Assembly: GCA_020744425.1 (NCBI GenBank) | Contig: JAGMUV010000004.1 | Span: 558,001 to 622,000, forward strand | Length of the DNA stretch: 64,000 bases | Source: Dactylonectria macrodidyma | Taxonomy: Eukaryota > Ascomycota > Sordariomycetes > Hypocreales > Nectriaceae | Direction of reading: 5' to 3' | Shown: piece after piece, positions 46,101-58,619 of the stretch | Layout: each line of letters opens with the position of its first letter | How positions within the stretch are numbered: the stretch's first letter is position 1 | Made by a program: the position numbers and the translations under genes | Notes under the pieces: generated by a model | Databases searched by the model: none | Seen by the model: the letters and a program-made list of their open reading frames with translations, nothing else | What the model was told of the DNA's origin: nothing

Positions 46101-48100
46101 TCTTCCGAGTTTCCGCGTGGCAATAGTTTGGCCCGACCGTGTATGCTTTGACATCTTCGGCATTATCAACCTGCATAAAGCTTTCGTACAGATAGCTGCT
46201 GTTGGGTTCAGTTATCGCGCGTGGAACAATAAGTTCGGGGATAAAATCAGAACTCTTGTTTCCAATCTTCCTGAAGAGTTTGCGCGCGCCGCCTCCGGCA
46301 CTCTTTGGGAAGTAGATGATGATGTTGTGGTCTTCGCCGCTGGTTGGCTTTTCTACAAAGGGCTTCTTCAGTAGCTGGCCGTCAACGCTGAGGACGTCAC
46401 CGTCTTCGATCAACTCCACCTTCTTGGGAGGAAGAAACTTCGTCGGATCAACAGGTTCCACGGTGACACCAGATATATCCTTGATATGTTTCGCCACTTC
46501 CGGTGTGAGCATTTGTGGGCCGCCATCGCGACTCACCTCAAGGCGCTTCGGTGTGCGAACCTGGATTTTGTCGAGTAAGTGCAAGCACACGCGGCGATCC
46601 CAGAGGATCTGCTGCATTGGCACATCGTTGACACAAAAAGGCTTGCGTGCCTTGACGTAGGCAATGGCTTTATCGAGAGGAAAGCCATCAGAGTAGAAGG
46701 ATATGAGGAAGTCGCTAGAAATCGTTAGCCATCATAAAAGGAAATACAGCACGTGCCTCCTGCAGATGGTCGATGCGACACTATTCTACTTCAGCTCACC
46801 GAGGGGCCGAATACTCACCATATGGGCCAATTCTCAACCTCTGAAACATGCGTATTAGTACAACTCTGAGAAAGCTATTTCTCTCCTGAAAAACATACCT
46901 TCGTCAAGAATGACTTTATCGCCGAAAACGACGACATCGAACTCACGATTGGCGATGAGCCGATTCAGGATTGTCCTGCTAGGCTTGCTCCTGGCCTTGA
47001 CATCAAGCGCACAGACGCCAATGACGCCCCAGCGTGCAGGTTTCACTGCTTGGTGTTAGAGATTCCGATGCCGGCGCTAATTGTCCAATTCAAACACAGA
47101 GAATCTTACCATCTTCCCTCTCGCGGTGATGAGGACCTCGTTCACTGCTCGGGCTGTGGCTGCTTGTTGCGGTGCTTCCGCTGAATCGCCTCTTGGCCCG
47201 ACTTCGGGACCGGTCGGGCTGGGGTCGCAGGTTGGGTGCACTGTTTTGCATGGTATCGGCACGATGAGGATGTCTTCTCACGTCTAGTGATTGCGAATGG
47301 GAATCACGATCACGCGGGGCCAGCTGATGGTATCCCCCCGTTGGCTGGTTCAAGTGAGAGGAGGAAGAGGATGTGGTGACGGTGACGTTGGAGATTCCGG
47401 CTTCGGATTGGGATTGCCCTATACTCTTCGACGGGGGCATAAAACCAGTAACAGAGCGAGGGGGTGTGCCCAATTCTGATCCGTGTCCAGAGGTTGAGGG
47501 TGTGATAACGCCCCGGGCGGAAGCTAAGGAATAGAGTGAGTTGCCTGAAAGTCTGTTGGTCTGGGGATCGGAGGTGGAAGGCTTCGAGTTTGCCAGAGAA
47601 TCTGGCAAGACGGTGTGAAGGTTGTCGGTGGCGGCGGTGGACAAGCGATTATGCGGGTGGTGGGGATCATCGGCCGGAGGCTGCTGGGAGTCGGCTAGTG
47701 CCAGGTCCTCGCTCCAGGCGTCTGAGGTCGTGGACTCTCGGCGGGCACGGGTGAGTAGAGACCTTGGGCTTCTCAATGACCCGGACGAAGGTGGTGGGAT
47801 GGAGAAGCTGGTACGACGTGCGTGGACGTCCGAAGTGCCAGGTTCGACACAACGACCCTTTCTGGTGGCGAATGAATTGGCGAGGGGCAAGGAGGATGAC
47901 TGAGAGGGATGGCGAGAGAGCCTGGCCTGGGGCTGCTGGAGAGGAAGAGAAGCAGGTGGGCAGCGACAAAAGTCGGGAGAAGCGTCGTCTGAGGGGCTAG
48001 TCGGGTGTGTTGGGTTATCTACGGCGCCGATGGTGCGAACAGAATTCGGGCCCGGTCGGTCCATGGTGCTTGCTGCGCCGGCCACATCCAGGGCATCCAT
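43138..48100 (-). CDS. vip1: Inositol hexakisphosphate/diphosphoinositol kinase Vip1/Asp1
   Basis: Exons 48100-47110, 47045-46899, 46840-46819, 46714-43400 and 43339-43138 give 1558 residues. Vip1/Asp1 (PPIP5K) phosphorylates position 1 of IP6/IP7 and also carries a phosphatase-like domain acting on the same products; in fungi it affects polarity, phosphate response and cytoskeleton. The first 330 residues are a Ser/Pro-rich, low-complexity extension. The kinase part starts KPARWGVIGVCALDVKARSK, continues VENWPICDFLISFYSDGFPL, and has the ATP-grasp motif [25 protein letters not shown] split over conserved blocks. The histidine-acid-phosphatase motif VIRHADRTPKQK lies near residue 820. The last exon, PKTFLAVNLSDAF, restores the conserved C-terminus. 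Exon 3 is only 22 nt. Confidence 0.95.
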
Positions 48101-49782
48101 TGTGCGATGGGTGTGCCGTTTGCCGGGGAGAAGCTAATAACAACAAGGGACGAGTCGCCGGAACCTTGAGTCGAGAGCTTCGGTCCGGTCTGACGTAGTG
48201 GAACTGAGAGACTTGGAGCGAGGGCTTTGCGTGGATTTTGCGTGGATTTTGAGCTTCCTTGTTTCTACTTCGGGGTGGCACGAAGTTTATCAAAAGACCG
48301 GCTTGATCGTCATCGGCGTTCCGAATGCCTCGTGTCTCAGAGCGACCTGCATCCGGCAGGACGGAGCACGGAACACCAGGTCTCGGTAGCTCAAGATGCG
48401 ATTGTGGTTGGCTGCACCTGGACGGTCTAGGTCACGACCGCTTCGTCCCAATAGCTGTTGCGGAGTGGATTCCCACCAATGCAAGTCACCTCACTGAAAG
48501 GAGGAGGGGCGGCACAATTTTTTCTTCTTCGCCCGGGGGGCCAAATCAGCGGTCGCGATGGATCATGGCAATGTGCGCTAGAGTTGCCACCGCGCGGCGA
48601 GATGGCGAAAATGACCTATTCCCGATACTGGGCCAAAGGAATAACAGGGCCATCCAGTAACAACTCGGATGCAGGGTTGAGTGCCTTGAAGGCCGTTCGA
48701 CTGGGGTCGGTTTTTTTCCTTAATTCGTCATGTTCAGTGACCCGTCTAGGCCTCTTGGCGGGGATCTACCTATGAATATGTGTATCCCGGGATTACTGAT
48801 TGCTGGGGATGGCGGGGCAAGATGAAGGGTCAGCTGGGGAGGGGGGCTAAACAATGCCTCTAGAGAGCTCTCGTGTCCAGAGCGAGTAATTAGAGACAGT
48901 TTAGTCTCAGCAGACGAGTGGCGCAAGGGGAGACGGGTGTTGGAAACAGGTGTTTGCGGCTTTGTTTGGCTGGATGCGGCAACAGCTTGCAACCCTTGTG
49001 CTCGGTGGAGGATGGAAAAAGAGAGACATGGCGCAATTAGAGTTGCGAGCGATGTAGAAGGTGACTGAGACACGGCCAGTTTCCAATCAACCTACTCCTC
49101 CGTGCGTCATTGATCCCGCTTGGAAGGGTGCAGAGCGGTGCGTCGGGGCAGTGTTGCCGAAATATAACGGCACCAGGTCAGGTATAGTAAGCTTGAATTG
49201 GAGGGTGCCATGGGGGCTAGCTGTAGCCATCCAGAATGAGAGATCGGGCCACGAGCTTAGGTCGTTGCTTCTCTTTGGAGGGCTTGGTTTGCATCCGAGA
49301 CATGCATCATGAGCGGGAATTGAAGGATTGCGATTATACACCGAGATGGGACGATGCATGTGGCATGGCGTACCTGTCTTGTGAGCATGCTGAGATGCAG
49401 ATGCAGATGGCTGTACCGTGCGCATCCTGCACAACATACCCACCTAAGCAACTAATGAGCCTCATGAGGCGAATGATACTAGCGGGTTTCGGTGTCTAGC
49501 ACACTGGCTTCGAAGTGATTTGAAGCGTTGCCATTCTCTCGTGATACCTTTCTTGGTCACTGGTACTTATTAGGATGGTGTCGAAGCAGGACTAGAAAAC
49601 TACCTACACCTAGTGAATTGGCCATGCCGAAAACTAGTATAGCTGGTTTCGAGCTACCTGAGGATTCTAAGCGACGGCTTGCTCGTTGCGCATCTAGTAG
49701 TCTATCTAGATGGTCAGCCGAAACCGCCAAGTTCCGGAGGGCCAGATCCCTACCAATACAAGTCGTTCTGAGACCTGCCCCT
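48101..49782. promoter_or_regulatory. Upstream region of vip1
   Basis: This is the vip1-proximal part of a 2.4-kb divergent region shared with utp21. No supportable gene was found. A minus-strand frame at about 49.56-49.81 kb is open and protein-like but unrecognised and runs into MITE copy C. Confidence 0.5.
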
Positions 49783-50005
49783 CCGGGGGAAGAAAACGAC
49801 ACACCAATGTACATCTTTAACTAAACTAAACTAAACCAATTCACTCTTCTAGAGAATAACGAATGACTAAAGTATATAGTAAACTAACTAAAAACGGAAA
49901 TCTTTTTCCTAAATTAGCTTAAGCCATTGATATCTATATCCTAATTTCTTTATAGAGATAAAGGATATGTTGATGCTTTATGGTGTGTGGTGTTTTTCTT
50001 CCGCC
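49783..50005 (+). mobile_element. MITE-like element, copy C
   Basis: A 223-bp element with left end GGGGGAAGAAAACGACACACC and right end (reverse) GGCGGAAGAAAAACACCACA. It has the same length and termini as copies A and B. The core is AT-rich and shares with copy B the end-proximal string AAGGAT..GTTGATG..CTXTATGGTGTGTGG, but is otherwise more diverged. CTGCCC occurs just outside both ends, a possible trace of a target duplication, though this is not clear-cut. Confidence 0.7.
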
Positions 50006-50528
50006 ACTAGCTGCCCTGGCAAGGTTTGACATGTCGCCTGTAGATCCCTATTCTCTCCACTTAATCTGCCATCAACTGAGGTGTGCTTGGGTATTTGGTT
50101 TATCAATTATCTAGCATCGGACTCGGATCTAGTTGCGGCTTTCTCATCAATGTGTTGGCTACGATGGCTCATCTTAGGTATTTACACACAACCATCTAGC
50201 ATAATTTACTAACCAGTGCTGTGATACTGCTGGGATTTTCGACTTTCAGTGAAGTGGGCGGCTTCTGTAGTGGACAACATCTGGTTGGATAGACCGTCAA
50301 AGGGGCGCTAAGCCAACTCCAGCACTAAAATTCAAGCTCGGATACGTGCTGCGGAGGCCAGCACCATCGAGCGGAAGTGGGTGGAGTGGCAGAAAAAGTG
50401 CCCTCCCGCGACACCGCCAAAAATTTCTGGAGGCGCTCAGAGCCTCACCAACCAACCAGCCTCATATGATATAGCGAATTCGCGATAAGTGCAGGTTCGT
50501 TCCCCCAGCCGTGTCGCTCAAGGTCAAG
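50006..50528. promoter_or_regulatory. utp21 upstream region
   Basis: About 520 bp between MITE copy C and the utp21 start codon. No coding signal; presumed promoter and leader. Confidence 0.5.
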
Positions 50529-53500
50529 ATGCCTCACTCCGACCTCGATCGCCCGCTGGTCAAGCGCCAAAGGACGACCCTACCAGCGAATGCGACAAAG
50601 CCGTCCTCCAATTCCTCGAGGATCTTTGCTCCCTTCCGAGTATGGCTTCCTCCCACCTCCCCTGCCCATTGCGACATCCTACCGTGATTCTGACTCTAGT
50701 TTCCATAGACTGTCGGCCTCGTGTCTCCTACTGGTGTTCCATTCACCTCAATCCCTCTCGGCAAGACCACCTTTCAGATTTCCACCTCGGTTGGCAGATC
50801 GATCCAGACCTACGATCTCCGGCGCGGCCTCAACCTCGTCTTCATCACTCGACCCCAGACCCCCGCCGACATCACTGCAACGCTCGCTTGGAAAGAGAAG
50901 ATTTTTGCAGCTTGGGGAGGGTCGAAAAATGGCGAGTCTCAGGGCATCTGGGTCTTTCAGAGGGGCAAGAAGGTCGACGAAATTCAGTTGCCCTCCGATT
51001 TGAATGAACCCATCCGGCAGATCTTGGTTCTGGGAACATGGACGGTCGCATGCGCCTCGACGAGGCTTGAAGTCTTCAAGACGGCAACATTAGAGCATTA
51101 CACTACCATTCAAACCATGGCTGCCGCCAATGGCGGCAACGAGATCACTGGTGGCATCGTCTCCATGCCCACCTTCTTGAACAAGGTCTTTGTGGGCCGC
51201 AGGGATGGTTGGGTAGAAATCTGGAATATCAGCACCGGAAAGCTCATCTACACCATCCTGCCTCCATCCCCTGATTGCGGTTCCGTCACTTGTCTCGAAC
51301 CGAGTCCCGCTCTATCCCTTCTCGCGATTGCATACTCAGAAGGCCCTCTGGTCATCACCAATGTCCTAACCGACAAACGGGTTTTGCAGATTGAAGCTGG
51401 CAACGCATCGGCCCCGGTGAATTCTATCTCTTTCCGGACCGACGGTATGGGCGCTGGACACGATGGTCGGAAAGACGGTGTTATGGCAACCGCAACAGCT
51501 GCGACCGGAGATGTCACCTTCTGGGATCTCAACAAGGGAGGACGTGTCATGGGTGTCCTGCGCAGTGCCCACAACCCGCCGTCCTATGATGGCCCAGCTG
51601 TACGAGGTGGCGTCAGCAAGGTCGAGTTCCTCCCTGGCCAGCCGGTCATCGTAACCAGTGGTCGTGACAACTCACTTAAGTCTTGGATCTTCGACGAAAC
51701 TCCATTCTCCCCAGTTCCTCGAATCCTACACTTTAGAAGTGGACATGCAGGCCCTGTCAACTGCCTCCAGTTTCTGCCGTCCGACTTTGACGGCTCAGAT
51801 GCGGGTAACAAGTGGCTGCTTAGTGGTGGTCAAGATCGAAGTCTTTGGGGTTGGAGTTTGCGGCGCGATGGCCAGAGCACGGAGCTCAGCCAAGGTAACA
51901 TCCGCAAGAAGGCCAAAAAGATTGGAATCCTATCTGCGAACGCGATGGCTCATGGTTCAACCACCACTCTTGAGGACCTCAAGGCGCCAGAAATTACCTG
52001 CATGGCGTCTTCCCTAAACCGCGACGGTGGCATTGGCGCCATGCCTGGTAACCAGCCGATATGGCAAAAATCTCGAAATCAGAAGAGGCCTGGGGACGCT
52101 GAAACCAGCGGCATGACGGGTTGGGAGAGTGTGGTGACTGCTCACAAAGACGACGCATACGCCAGAACCTGGTTCTGGGGACGGAAAAGAGCAGGTAGAT
52201 GGGCTTTCCCTACTGGAGATGGTTCCAACGTCTCCTCAGTCGCCATTAGCCCATGTGGAACCTTTGCGCTCGTGGGTTCTGAAGTTGGCGGCATCGACAT
52301 GTTCAATCTGCAATCTGGCACGCATCGCCAACGATTCCCGTCAAGGCTGACGCCAGCTCAAGCACGCCAGCTGAAGATGCAACAGTTGCGACAAGCGGAT
52401 GATGTGGTGCAGCGCCAGACTGAAACGGGGCGCAAGTTTCCCGCTGGGACAGGCAGGCACACCAAGACTATCACTGGCCTTGTTGTCGATTCAATGAATA
52501 AGACAGTAGTGTCCTGCTCTCTTGATGGAAAAATCAAGTTCTGGGATTTCTTGACTGGAAACCTATTGGAGCAAATCGACTGGGCTCCCATGACGTTTCC
52601 CACAGGATGCAGGTATCACCCCGCCAGCAACTTAATCGCCTTCTCCTGTGACGATCTATCAATTCGGGTGGTGGACATGGAAACCAAGAGAACGATTCGA
52701 GAATTCTGGGGCCCGCAAGATGCAATCAACGACTTCTGCTTTTCAAACGATGGCCGGTGGATCATTGCTGCCTCCAAAGACTGCGTTATTCGAGTTTGGG
52801 ACCTTCCAACAAGTCATTTGATCGACGCCATCCGACTGGAGAAGCCATGCAAAGCTTTGGCCATGTCTGTCACTGGCGAATATCTCGCTGCCACGATTCA
52901 GGACGAGTTGGGAGTCACCATCTGGACAAACAAGGCCTTATTCAAGCATGTCCCGACGCGACAGATTTCAGAGAAGGAGATTGGTCAAATATCCGCTCCT
53001 ACTGTCTCAGGCGAAGGCAACAAGGGCATGTTGGAGGGTGCTTTCGATGACGATCAGTCAGAAGCTGACGATACTGTGGTGGCGCCTGACATTGAACAAC
53101 TGAGCGCAGACTTGACGACGTTGAGCTTGGTCCCAAAGAGTCGATGGCAAACACTACTGCACTTGGACCTCATCAAAGAGCGAAACAAACCCAAGGAGCC
53201 CCCCAAGGCTCCAGAGAAGGCCCCCTTCTTCTTACCCTCCAGCAGGGACAACGCGATCGCGCAGCAGACGTCGGGGACCGATGAGGAGAGCCAGTCCCGA
53301 ATCACAAAGGTGGAGAAGGCTCGCTTCGAGGAAGTACTGAGCTCCAAGCTTCGATCTGGAGCCGCCACAGGTGTTTGTAAGTGTTTCCAACCAAGGAAGA
53401 TTCTATCAAACTCAGCAAGACTAACGTGACACGAAGACGACGAGTTCATCGAGCACCTAAAGTCCCTTTCCCCGTCGAGCGCAGACCTCGAGTTGCGATC

Positions 53501-53777
53501 GCTGTCCATCGGTAACGGAGAAGAGGACTCCAACGAGCTCCTCCACTTCATTCGCGCCCTGACCGGCCGTCTCGAAGCGCGCCGTGATTACGAATTAACC
53601 CAGGCGTGGATGACCGTCTTCCTTCGCCTGCACTTTGATTTGGTAATGGAGAGTGAATCTCTTTTGTCGGCGCTCAGCGACTGGAAGGCGCACCAAGAGA
53701 AGGAATGCGCGAGGCTAGACGGGTTGGTAGGTTATTGCAGTGGTGTTGTCAGCTTCTTGAGAAGTCCCCGTACATAG
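50529..53777 (+). CDS. utp21: SSU processome WD40 protein Utp21
   Basis: Exons 50529-50639, 50709-53376 and 53437-53777 give 1039 residues. Utp21 (WDR36) is a U3 snoRNP/UtpB component needed for 18S rRNA processing in the nucleolus. The N-terminus after the first intron, IFAPFRTVGLVSPTGVPFTS, and IQTYDLRRGLNLVFITRPQT are family hallmarks. Two tandem seven-bladed WD40 propellers follow, with repeats such as GHAGPVNCLQFLPS, DRSLWGWSL, GDGSNVSSVAISPCGTFALV, DGKIKFWDF and KDCVIRVWDL. The C-terminal Utp21 domain starts near residue 800 and ends with ELTQAWMTVFLRLHFDLV. The ATG at 50529 fits because the exon joins in frame through a 69-bp intron. It is longer than yeast Utp21 mostly through inserts between blades. 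Confidence 0.95.
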
Positions 53778-54160
53778 GAGTGTTCAATTCTAATCCCTGG
53801 CCTGGTCGGCTCTGCTTCGTTGACATCACTGTTCTACTGCCCGCATGCAAAGCGTGAAGAAGCGCAAATGAGAGAAATTCATCTATTCGACTGCTAAGCA
53901 TGTATCCCATGATCCCAACTGCCCAAGTGGCCTATTGGCTTCTACTCATTGAACTCCGCCCAACACTGATAAAAGTACAAATCTGCACTCAACATTCACT
54001 TGCCCAACCTATCTCCGAGGTAGATCTTCAAGATCTTGCCTCGCAACTATCGTATTAGTCGAAGTCAATGACGTCGACCTTCCTCCTGGGACGCAATCAA
54101 TGCCGAGACATCAATCACGGCCGATGAATGCGTCCAGGCAGGAGGGGTGAGCTAGGTCGA
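53778..54160. other. Convergent 3' flank
   Basis: Spacer between the utp21 and tvp15 stop codons, with no coding signal. Confidence 0.6.
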
Positions 54161-54874
54161 TTAGACCTCCTCAGCACCCCAACCAGCCTCATCGGCCTCG
54201 CGCATGTTGCTCGGGGGCTCGATAGAGGGAACGAACTCGAGGGCGACATAGGCAATGCCAACGACTCCGACGACAGCACCAGCAAGCTTGCTGAGAAACA
54301 TCTCGCCGAGGAGGAGGCCGCCAATGAAGATGTAAACTGTCGCATGTAAATATTATGCAGAAGGATGAGTCCAAGGATTGACCTACAAGCACCACGGCCG
54401 ATGAAGGAGAAGAGGAACGAGGCGTATCGGGAGAGCTGGGGAGGGATCTGAAACTCTGTGTTGTGTTAGAAGGGGGACACAGGTCGCAATTTGTTCGGAG
54501 AACCATACCGAGAAGGGCGATGGAGAGACCAAAGACGATCATATAGCAGCCGAGAACGATCGATGACCTATGGAGGGATTATAAGCGTCATTCAATGGAT
54601 GTAGGCAACGCGCATTGCGAGGCGAGCCGAGCCGAGCCGTCGAGCGAAATGAGATGCGCAAGCCGGCTCAGCGCGACGATCGAGGATGGGATAAAACGTA
54701 CAGCGATAGGTTGAAGATGTGGGCGATACCACCGAGGGTGGTGATGGCACCAACGACCAAGTTGACAATGCGACTGTAGAACGAACAGGTTGTTAGTTGC
54801 GATGGCGTTCCAGCGGGGAAGAGGGCGGGTAGATGCGACGGCGTGCCGACTCACAAAATGTCAGAGAGCTCCAT
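54161..54874 (-). CDS. tvp15: Golgi membrane protein Tvp15 (COPI-associated family)
   Basis: Five small exons (54874-54855, 54773-54702, 54567-54509, 54455-54387, 54336-54161) give 131 residues. Tvp15 is a four-helix Golgi/endosomal vesicle protein of the COPI-associated family, found with Tlg2-containing compartments. The sequence starts MELSDIFRIVNLVVGAITTL, continues SSIVLGCYMIVFGLSIALLE, has a conserved loop FQIPPQLSRYASFLFSFIGRG, then FYIFIGGLLLG and a last helix LAGAVVGVVGIAYVALEFVP, ending in an acidic tail. All five exons are under 180 nt and the ORFs are fragmentary, so it would be missed by single-exon calling. It is divergent from mef2 across a 501-bp promoter. Confidence 0.9.
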
Positions 54875-55375
54875 TGCGACGATTATTGATGGCGGTGCGA
54901 GGTTCGACAGTAGATGGCGGGTAAAACGACGAGGGAGGCGACGGGGTGGATGGCGATGCCTTTTGATGCGCAGGTCCAGGCAGCGAGTTAGCAGAACTGG
55001 AGTCAGATGAGATGGAGATGGAGACAATGTAATGCGTAATGTGTGGCCACGAGGTTGAGAAGTCCAGGAGAAGTGAAGCGTGTTACGTAGGGGGAGGAGC
55101 TTGCCTGTAAGCTTGCAGCGCTTGATCCTGGGGCCTGCGCTAGTGGACCAATCCCAGCCACACAGGGGCCTGCGCCACACTTCACCGCCTGCCGCATATG
55201 GAAAGGCCGGGCCCGCACCCGTCGACTCGCGCCGGGTTTTGCCTCTGTGTGCCAGCGAGAAGGTGGGGAAAAAGCCAAGCTGCGATGCATGCTTCAAACC
55301 ATATGACGAATTCACCAGTCCCTTCAGCTCAAGGATTGACATGCCCGCGGAAAATTCGATATCGGGCTTGTGGTG
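54875..55375. promoter_or_regulatory. Bidirectional promoter of tvp15 and mef2
   Basis: 501 bp between the divergent start codons. Short ORFs cross it without domain content. No defined element was picked out. Confidence 0.55.
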
Positions 55376-58004
55376 ATGCTTCTTCTCTCGCTCCTCCGCC
55401 GTGGCCCGGCTGTTCAAGGCTCGGGCCGCTATCTAGTACGCCAATGGCGAGGCTTACAGGCGAAGAGCGAGCTCCGACGCGCGCTGCATAGCCACGCCGA
55501 GGACATCCAGAACATCCGCAACATCGGCATCATTGCGCATGTTGATGCTGTATGTCACAATCTATGAGCTTCCAGTGGGAAATCGAAGCTCACAATTCCA
55601 ATTAGGGGAAAACTACGACGACGGAACGCATGCTATACTATAGTGGTGTAACTCAGCGAGTAGGTGGTATGTTCAGTTCAACCTCTTTAGTACCCATCTC
55701 ATCCTATTCTCTCAATGACGCACCGACTTTCATCTACCGGCTCCCTGTCAACAGAAGACTCACCCGCCAATTTATTTAGACGTTGATTCTGGAAATACTG
55801 TGACCGACTTCCTCGATCTCGAACGGGAACGTGGAATTACCATTCAGTCCGCTGCCATCACATTCAATTGGCCTCGTCAGCAGGATCTTCTACCCGGGAC
55901 TCAGTCGAAAACCGTCAATCTCATCGACACGCCTGGCCATCAGGACTTTCGTTTCGAGGTTGACCGGTGCTTGCCAATCCTAGATGGTGCTGTGTGCATT
56001 ATTGATTCGGTCAAGGGTGTCGAAGCCCACACTGAAAGAGTATGGGCTTCAGCGCACGAATTCAAGGTTCCCAGGATCGTCTACTGCAACAAACTTGACC
56101 GCGAAGGTGCATCTTTCAAGAAGGCTGTTCTTGAAATCGGAACGCGGCTCAAGGGGTGGCCCCTAGTTTGTCAGATTCCCTGGTGGGAAAAGGAAGATTT
56201 TGTGGGCGTCATCGATGTGATTGACCGGGTAGGATACCGGTGGAAATCTGAGAGAGAAAAGACGCGATACGACTTCCCTGAGCTTCAGAAGAAGCTTTCT
56301 AGTTCTAACCAAGATCTTCTACCCGAGATTGAACGGGCGCGGCAGTCTTTGGTCGAAGGCTTGGCAGATTTTGACGATGCCATTATGGACGAATTCCTCG
56401 AGGAGAACCAAAACATCGATGGGTCTCTCATAAAACAAGCCATTCGCAGAGCCATTCGAAGCGGCGATGGCCAAGTCATTCCAGTATTTGCAGGCTCTAG
56501 CTTTCGGCACATTGGCGTTGAGCCACTGATGGACGCTGTGAATGACTATCTGCCAAACCCGGAGGAACGGCCAGCAGCAGAAGTGCGGGTCGGCTCCACG
56601 AAGCAACGGCTCGATGATTTACTGGCCAGCAACAGAGCGGGCAAGTCTAAGATTGCATCTATTGCTTCCGTGTTCAAGGTTTTCAATCATCCCAAAGAAG
56701 GTGTCATTAGCTATGTCCGGGTCTATCATGGCACCATGTCGAGGAATGCCCCAAGCTTCAATACCCATGTGCTAGTCAACGAGCGGCCCATGGGTATTCT
56801 TCAAATTTCTGCAAACAAGACACAGGATATTCAAGAACTATCAACAGGGCAAATTGGAGCGCTCAGGGGACTCAAGAAGGCTCGAACCGGAGACACCCTC
56901 ATCACCACCGTGGGGGGAAAGCCTGTTCCGGAAGGATTTCGACATGTGCAGATCCGGCCGCCAGAGATTCCACCACCAGTCGCGTTTCTGCAAGTCGAGC
57001 CCTACGGAAATGTGGCTGCCCAGCAACTCCAAATCGCGTTGGAAAACACCAGCCGCGAAGATCCCAGCCTCCGATGGAGCCGAAACCCCAAAACTGAGCA
57101 GTTCACCATCCAAGGAATGGGCAAGCTCCACTTGGATGTGTCGCTGTATGACATGAAGCAGAAGTACAAGATTGACGCCGATTTTGGACCCATAGAAGTG
57201 GACTATAAGGAGTGTGTCACGGCACCTACTCAGCCTCAGCACACCGTATTCGACCGCCCGGTAGCTGGCAAGCCTGGTAAGGCATCATGTACAGTCACGC
57301 TAATGCCGCTCGAGGAACACAACCATGAGGTCCTACTTCAATCTAGTATTGAGAGAGACGGAAACATCTACCAAATTGCCATACCCCTCTTAGAAGACTC
57401 GCCATCGCTGGCTTTTGATATAGAGGAAGCCGAGCAGCAACTCCTCAACGGGGCCATTGCAGGTTTGGCTCGTGGTCCGCGACGAGCTGCACCGATCCAC
57501 GGATGCCTCGTTATGATCACGCTAGACACATCACACGGTGCGTGCGAAACACCTACAGGAGGACACTTTAGTAGTGCCGCCAGGATAGCAGTGCAGGCTG
57601 CTCTCAAGGATGCATTCGAGAAAGAGCAGATGAGCATCCTCGAGCCCATCATGCTCGCTCACATTACCTGTCCAGAGGCTGCTGCCGGGACTGTTCAGCA
57701 TGACGTGACAGCGGGGGCCGGCGGACAGGTCCTCGAGGTCAACGATCGGTCTGCCGAGTCGACAGGGGATGATCACATCGACGTGACCAAGATCTACACC
57801 CCGCCCGATCCGTATGACTCAGTGACATCCTTGCGCGGCAAGAAGTCGACGACTCGGATGGTCGAGATTGTGGCCAAGGTGCCGTACAAGGAGATGTTGG
57901 ACTACGATAACCATCTACGAAGTAAAACGGCAGGTCGGCATTCAATGACGATGTCGTTTGACTCTTTTGCCAAGGTTGTAGGCCACCGTGAGAAGGGCCT
58001 TTGA
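55376..58004 (+). CDS. mef2: Mitochondrial ribosome-releasing factor 2 (EF-G2)
   Basis: Exons 55376-55549, 55606-55666 and 55780-58004 give 819 residues. Mef2/EF-G2mt is the GTPase that recycles mitochondrial ribosomes with Rrf1. A basic, acid-poor N-terminus of about 45 residues (LLRRGPAVQGSGRYLVRQWR) is a mitochondrial presequence. G1 is AHVDAGKTTTTE, completed across intron 1; G3 is DTPGHQDF, G4 NKLD; the switch region RERGITIQSAAITF follows DVDSGNTVTDFLD across intron 2. Domains III-V end in DHIDVTKIYTPPDPYDS and SFAKVVGHREKGL. The EF-G2 assignment over Mef1 rests on overall domain sequence and should be treated as likely. Intron 2 is 113 bp with a TTTAG acceptor chosen because it restores the universal VDSGNT stretch. 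Confidence 0.92.
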
Positions 58005-58619
58005 GACTAGTACCTTGGGGGTCATATGCAGCCTTCATGCCGCATCGTCCTGTAAAATTAGTCGACCAGATTATTAGACAAGATGTCTTGAGATGTATGT
58101 ATGTATGATAGAGTTACGTGGTTGAAACAGGATGTACAACGCGACTCGGCCAAAACGCTGAAACAATTTTCTCTCCCAAATTAACCTGCTCTGATGAAAC
58201 AACTATGTCTTTGACTTGCATGCAAGTAGGAACGTGGACCCCAATTCGGCTGGAAGCTGACCTATTTTAGGCGTGTTTGTTCTTTGTCATTAGGCGCATG
58301 ACCAATCATGGCACTGATGCAGGCTGACATGCGTCTGAGAGAACCATCGAAATAGGTAGAGACAATAGCCAAATCTATAAATATCTACAAACTATGTACA
58401 TGCTATTGTATGTCCAAAATGTGCTTTGTCTATGCCAAAGCCCAGAAATCCAAAAACAGAATGAGAAATACCAAAACAAAACTATGTACTCGAAAGACAA
58501 GCCAACCCCCGGCCAATAGTCGAGGGGTGAGATGGTTGCCCAATGCAATGCTATAATGCCTAGCGCCAAAATAAGGAAGGACAAAGAATAGAAGCCACAG
58601 GGATGATCAATGGACCATC
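58005..58619. other. Convergent 3' flank
   Basis: Spacer between the mef2 and cupin stop codons. It contains (ATGT)n near 58.1 kb; no gene was seen. Confidence 0.6.
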
